Origin: Bdellovibrionales bacterium
GTDB lineage: Bacteria > Bdellovibrionota > Bdellovibrionia > Bdellovibrionales > UBA1609
Assembly: GCA_026648125.1 (NCBI GenBank)
Contig: JAPKGD010000093.1
Span: 1 to 6,803, forward strand
Length of the DNA stretch: 6,803 nucleotides
Reading direction: 5' to 3'
Below the pieces are notes generated by a model that saw only the letters and a program-made list of their open reading frames with translations, did not search any database and was not told the origin of the DNA. The translations under genes and the position numbers were made by a program. Of this stretch, positions 5,601-6,803 are shown one piece after another. How positions within the stretch are numbered: position 1 is the first letter of the stretch; every line of letters begins with the position of its first letter.

Positions 5601-5915
5601 ATGGCTAAGAAGACAGAAAACACACAGCCGATGTCAGTTTCGAGCCGAGGGCGACGTAACGAAGTTATTGGCGAAGTTGTAAGCGATAAGATGACAAAGA
5701 CCATCGCGGTTCGAGTGTATCGTACTGTGCGACACGCAAAATACTCGAAGTTTGTTAAGCGCTCCTCCATTTTCAAGGCTCATGATGAGAAGAATGAAGC
5801 CAAGAATGGTGATTTGGTTTTGATTGCGGCAAGTCGACCGCTTAGCAAAACAAAGCGCTGGTCACTTGTGAAGATAATTCAGAAGGTCGGGCAGCAGCCG
5901 GAGGCGAATGTATGA
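5601..5915 (+). CDS. rpsQ: 30S ribosomal protein S17 (uS17)
   Basis: S17 is an OB-fold primary binder of 16S rRNA in the 30S body. The 104-residue product is longer than the usual 80-90. About 16 residues (MAKKTENTQPMSVSSR) precede the conserved core GRRNEVIGEVVSDKMTKTIAVRV, and roughly eight follow it. HDEKNEAKNGDLV and SRPLSKTKRWSLVKI are clear signatures. The ATG at 5601 follows rpmC by 12 bp, with TAAGG at 5586-5590 upstream. An internal ATG (Met11) would give a nearly standard length but has no evident ribosome binding site. The stop codon overlaps the rplN start as ATGA. Confidence 0.96.
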   Translation: MAKKTENTQPMSVSSRGRRNEVIGEVVSDKMTKTIAVRVYRTVRHAKYSKFVKRSSIFKAHDEKNEAKNGDLVLIAASRPLSKTKRWSLVKIIQKVGQQPEANV

Positions 5916-6280
5916 TTCAAATGCAAACTCGTTTAAGAGTGGCTGATAACTCTGGAGCTCGTGAAGTTCAGTGTTTGAAAGTGCTTGGAGGAACCAAGCG
6001 GCGAAGTGCGAACATTGGCGACATTATTGTTGTGTCGGTGAAGGACGCTCTTCCCAACTCCAAAATTAAAAAGGGCGAGGTCGCGAAGGCGGTTATTGTG
6101 CGCACAATTCAAAAGTTGCGCCGGCCTGACGGAAGTTACATTCGCTTTGATGATAATTCAGCGGTTCTGATCAATGCCTCTAAAGAGCCAATCGGAACGC
6201 GTATTTTTGGGCCAGTTGCGAGAGAGCTGCGTGCTAAGCAGTTCGTAAAGATTGTCTCGCTGGCACCAGAAGTGCTGTAA
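5912..6280 (+). CDS. rplN: 50S ribosomal protein L14 (uL14)
   Basis: L14 lies at the subunit interface, forms bridges to the 30S subunit and is the docking site of the silencing factor RsfS. The 122-residue product has the canonical length and start (MIQMQTRLRVADNSGAREVQC). KVLGGTKRRSANIGD, GSYIRFDDNSAVLIN and GTRIFGPVARELR are family landmarks, and the end (KIVSLAPEVL) is standard. So the protein is complete, and nothing is fused to it where rplX is missing downstream. The ATG shares ATGA with the rpsQ stop, which implies translational coupling. In E. coli the spc operon starts at this gene with its own promoter; there is no room for one here outside the rpsQ coding sequence. Confidence 0.98.
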   Translation: MIQMQTRLRVADNSGAREVQCLKVLGGTKRRSANIGDIIVVSVKDALPNSKIKKGEVAKAVIVRTIQKLRRPDGSYIRFDDNSAVLINASKEPIGTRIFGPVARELRAKQFVKIVSLAPEVL

Positions 6281-6299
6281 GCGGAAACGGAGAAGTGTT

Positions 6300-6803
6300 G
6301 TGAAAAGTGAACTACAGGAAAAGTACAAGAAGGAAATTGCCTCGGCGCTGATGAAGCAGCTAGGTGCAAAGAACACAATGCAGGTGCCACGGTTGGAGAA
6401 GATCGTCATCAATGCTTGTATTAACGAAGCGGTGCGAAACCCAAAGGTTCTGACGAACGCGGTGGAAGAGATTACCATGATTGCGGGTCAGAAGGCCGTG
6501 GTTACCAAGGCCAAGAAGGCAATCTCGAACTTTAAGTTAAGAGAGGGAATGCCAATTGGAACTACAGTAACTTTGCGTCGCGATCGTATGTGGGCATTTC
6601 TGGAGAGATTGATTCATCTTTCATTGCCACGGGTACGTGACTTTCGCGGGTTATCTCCCCGTGCATTTGATGGCCGTGGAAACTACAACATGGGCTTGAA
6701 GGAGCAGATCATTTTTCCGGAAATTGACTATGACAAAGTGGATTCAGTTCGTGGGATGAACATCACGATCTGCACATCGGCTAAAACGGACAACGATGGG
6801 CGT
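6300..6803 (+). CDS. rplE: 50S ribosomal protein L5 (uL5), 3' truncated by the window edge
   Basis: L5 joins 5S rRNA to the 50S central protuberance and touches the P-site tRNA. From the GTG at 6300 there are 168 codons without a stop, about 11 short of the usual 179. The GTG is supported by GGAG at 6289-6292, 7 nt upstream, and by the family-style start (KSELQEKYKKEIASAL). Landmarks are MQVPRLEKIVIN (27-38), GQKAVVTKAKKAISNFKLREG (63-83), RMWAFLERL (96-104), PRVRDFRGLSPRAFDGRGNY (110-129) and EQIIFPEIDYDKVDSVRGM (135-153). The motif after the first strand reads NACINEA instead of the usual NMGVGEA. It follows rplN by 19 bp, where rplX would normally lie. Confidence 0.97.
   Translation, partial: MKSELQEKYKKEIASALMKQLGAKNTMQVPRLEKIVINACINEAVRNPKVLTNAVEEITMIAGQKAVVTKAKKAISNFKLREGMPIGTTVTLRRDRMWAFLERLIHLSLPRVRDFRGLSPRAFDGRGNYNMGLKEQIIFPEIDYDKVDSVRGMNITICTSAKTDNDGR

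Noticed and set aside
5369..5776. 135-codon open frame on the minus strand
   Set aside because: It lies opposite rpmC and rpsQ and has a low-complexity shadow-like translation with no family resemblance.

Overview
This window is a bacterial S10-spc ribosomal protein cluster, with every gene on the plus strand. It opens with the 3' part of an elongation factor G-like gene. After a 245-bp gap come rpsJ, rplC, rplD, rplW, rplB, rpsS, rplV, rpsC, rplP, rpmC, rpsQ, rplN and the first 168 codons of rplE, which the window edge cuts. The genes lie 3 to 20 bp apart or overlap (rpsC/rplP by 14 bp, rpsQ/rplN by 4 bp), and most have a clear Shine-Dalgarno sequence. This is the layout of a single long transcript.

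The organism is a bacterium, since protein types and gene order are bacterial throughout. The S10 and L5 sequences and the unusual EF-G suggest a Bdellovibrio-like or deltaproteobacterial relative. That placement rests on memory of protein style, not on a search, and is only moderately secure.

Layout. Positions 1-686 hold domains IV and V of an EF-G-like GTPase whose domain IV tip motifs are degenerate, so it looks like a divergent paralogue rather than the canonical translocase. Positions 687-931 hold no convincing gene. They carry a good sigma-70-type promoter (TTGACA, 18 bp, CATACT at 738-767) and a predicted leader of about 158 nt. The leader can fold into a long interrupted hairpin (783-869) followed by a 13-bp hairpin (867-903) just ahead of rpsJ. 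Positions 932-5915 correspond to the classical S10 operon. Positions 5912-6803 are the start of the spc operon, fused to the S10 operon by an ATGA overlap.

Two departures from the standard cluster stand out. First, rplX (ribosomal protein L24), normally between rplN and rplE, is missing: only 19 bp separate the two genes, and these contain just the rplE ribosome binding site. Second, no tuf gene lies between the EF-G gene and rpsJ; a promoter and structured leader occupy the gap instead. The leader is the best candidate here for an undescribed regulatory element, plausibly an autoregulatory site for one of the encoded ribosomal proteins. That role is inference.

Together the products build the peptidyl transferase region and tunnel (L2, L3, L4, L16, L22), the tunnel exit (L23, L29), the subunit interface (L14, L5) and the 30S subunit head and body (S10, S19, S3, S17).
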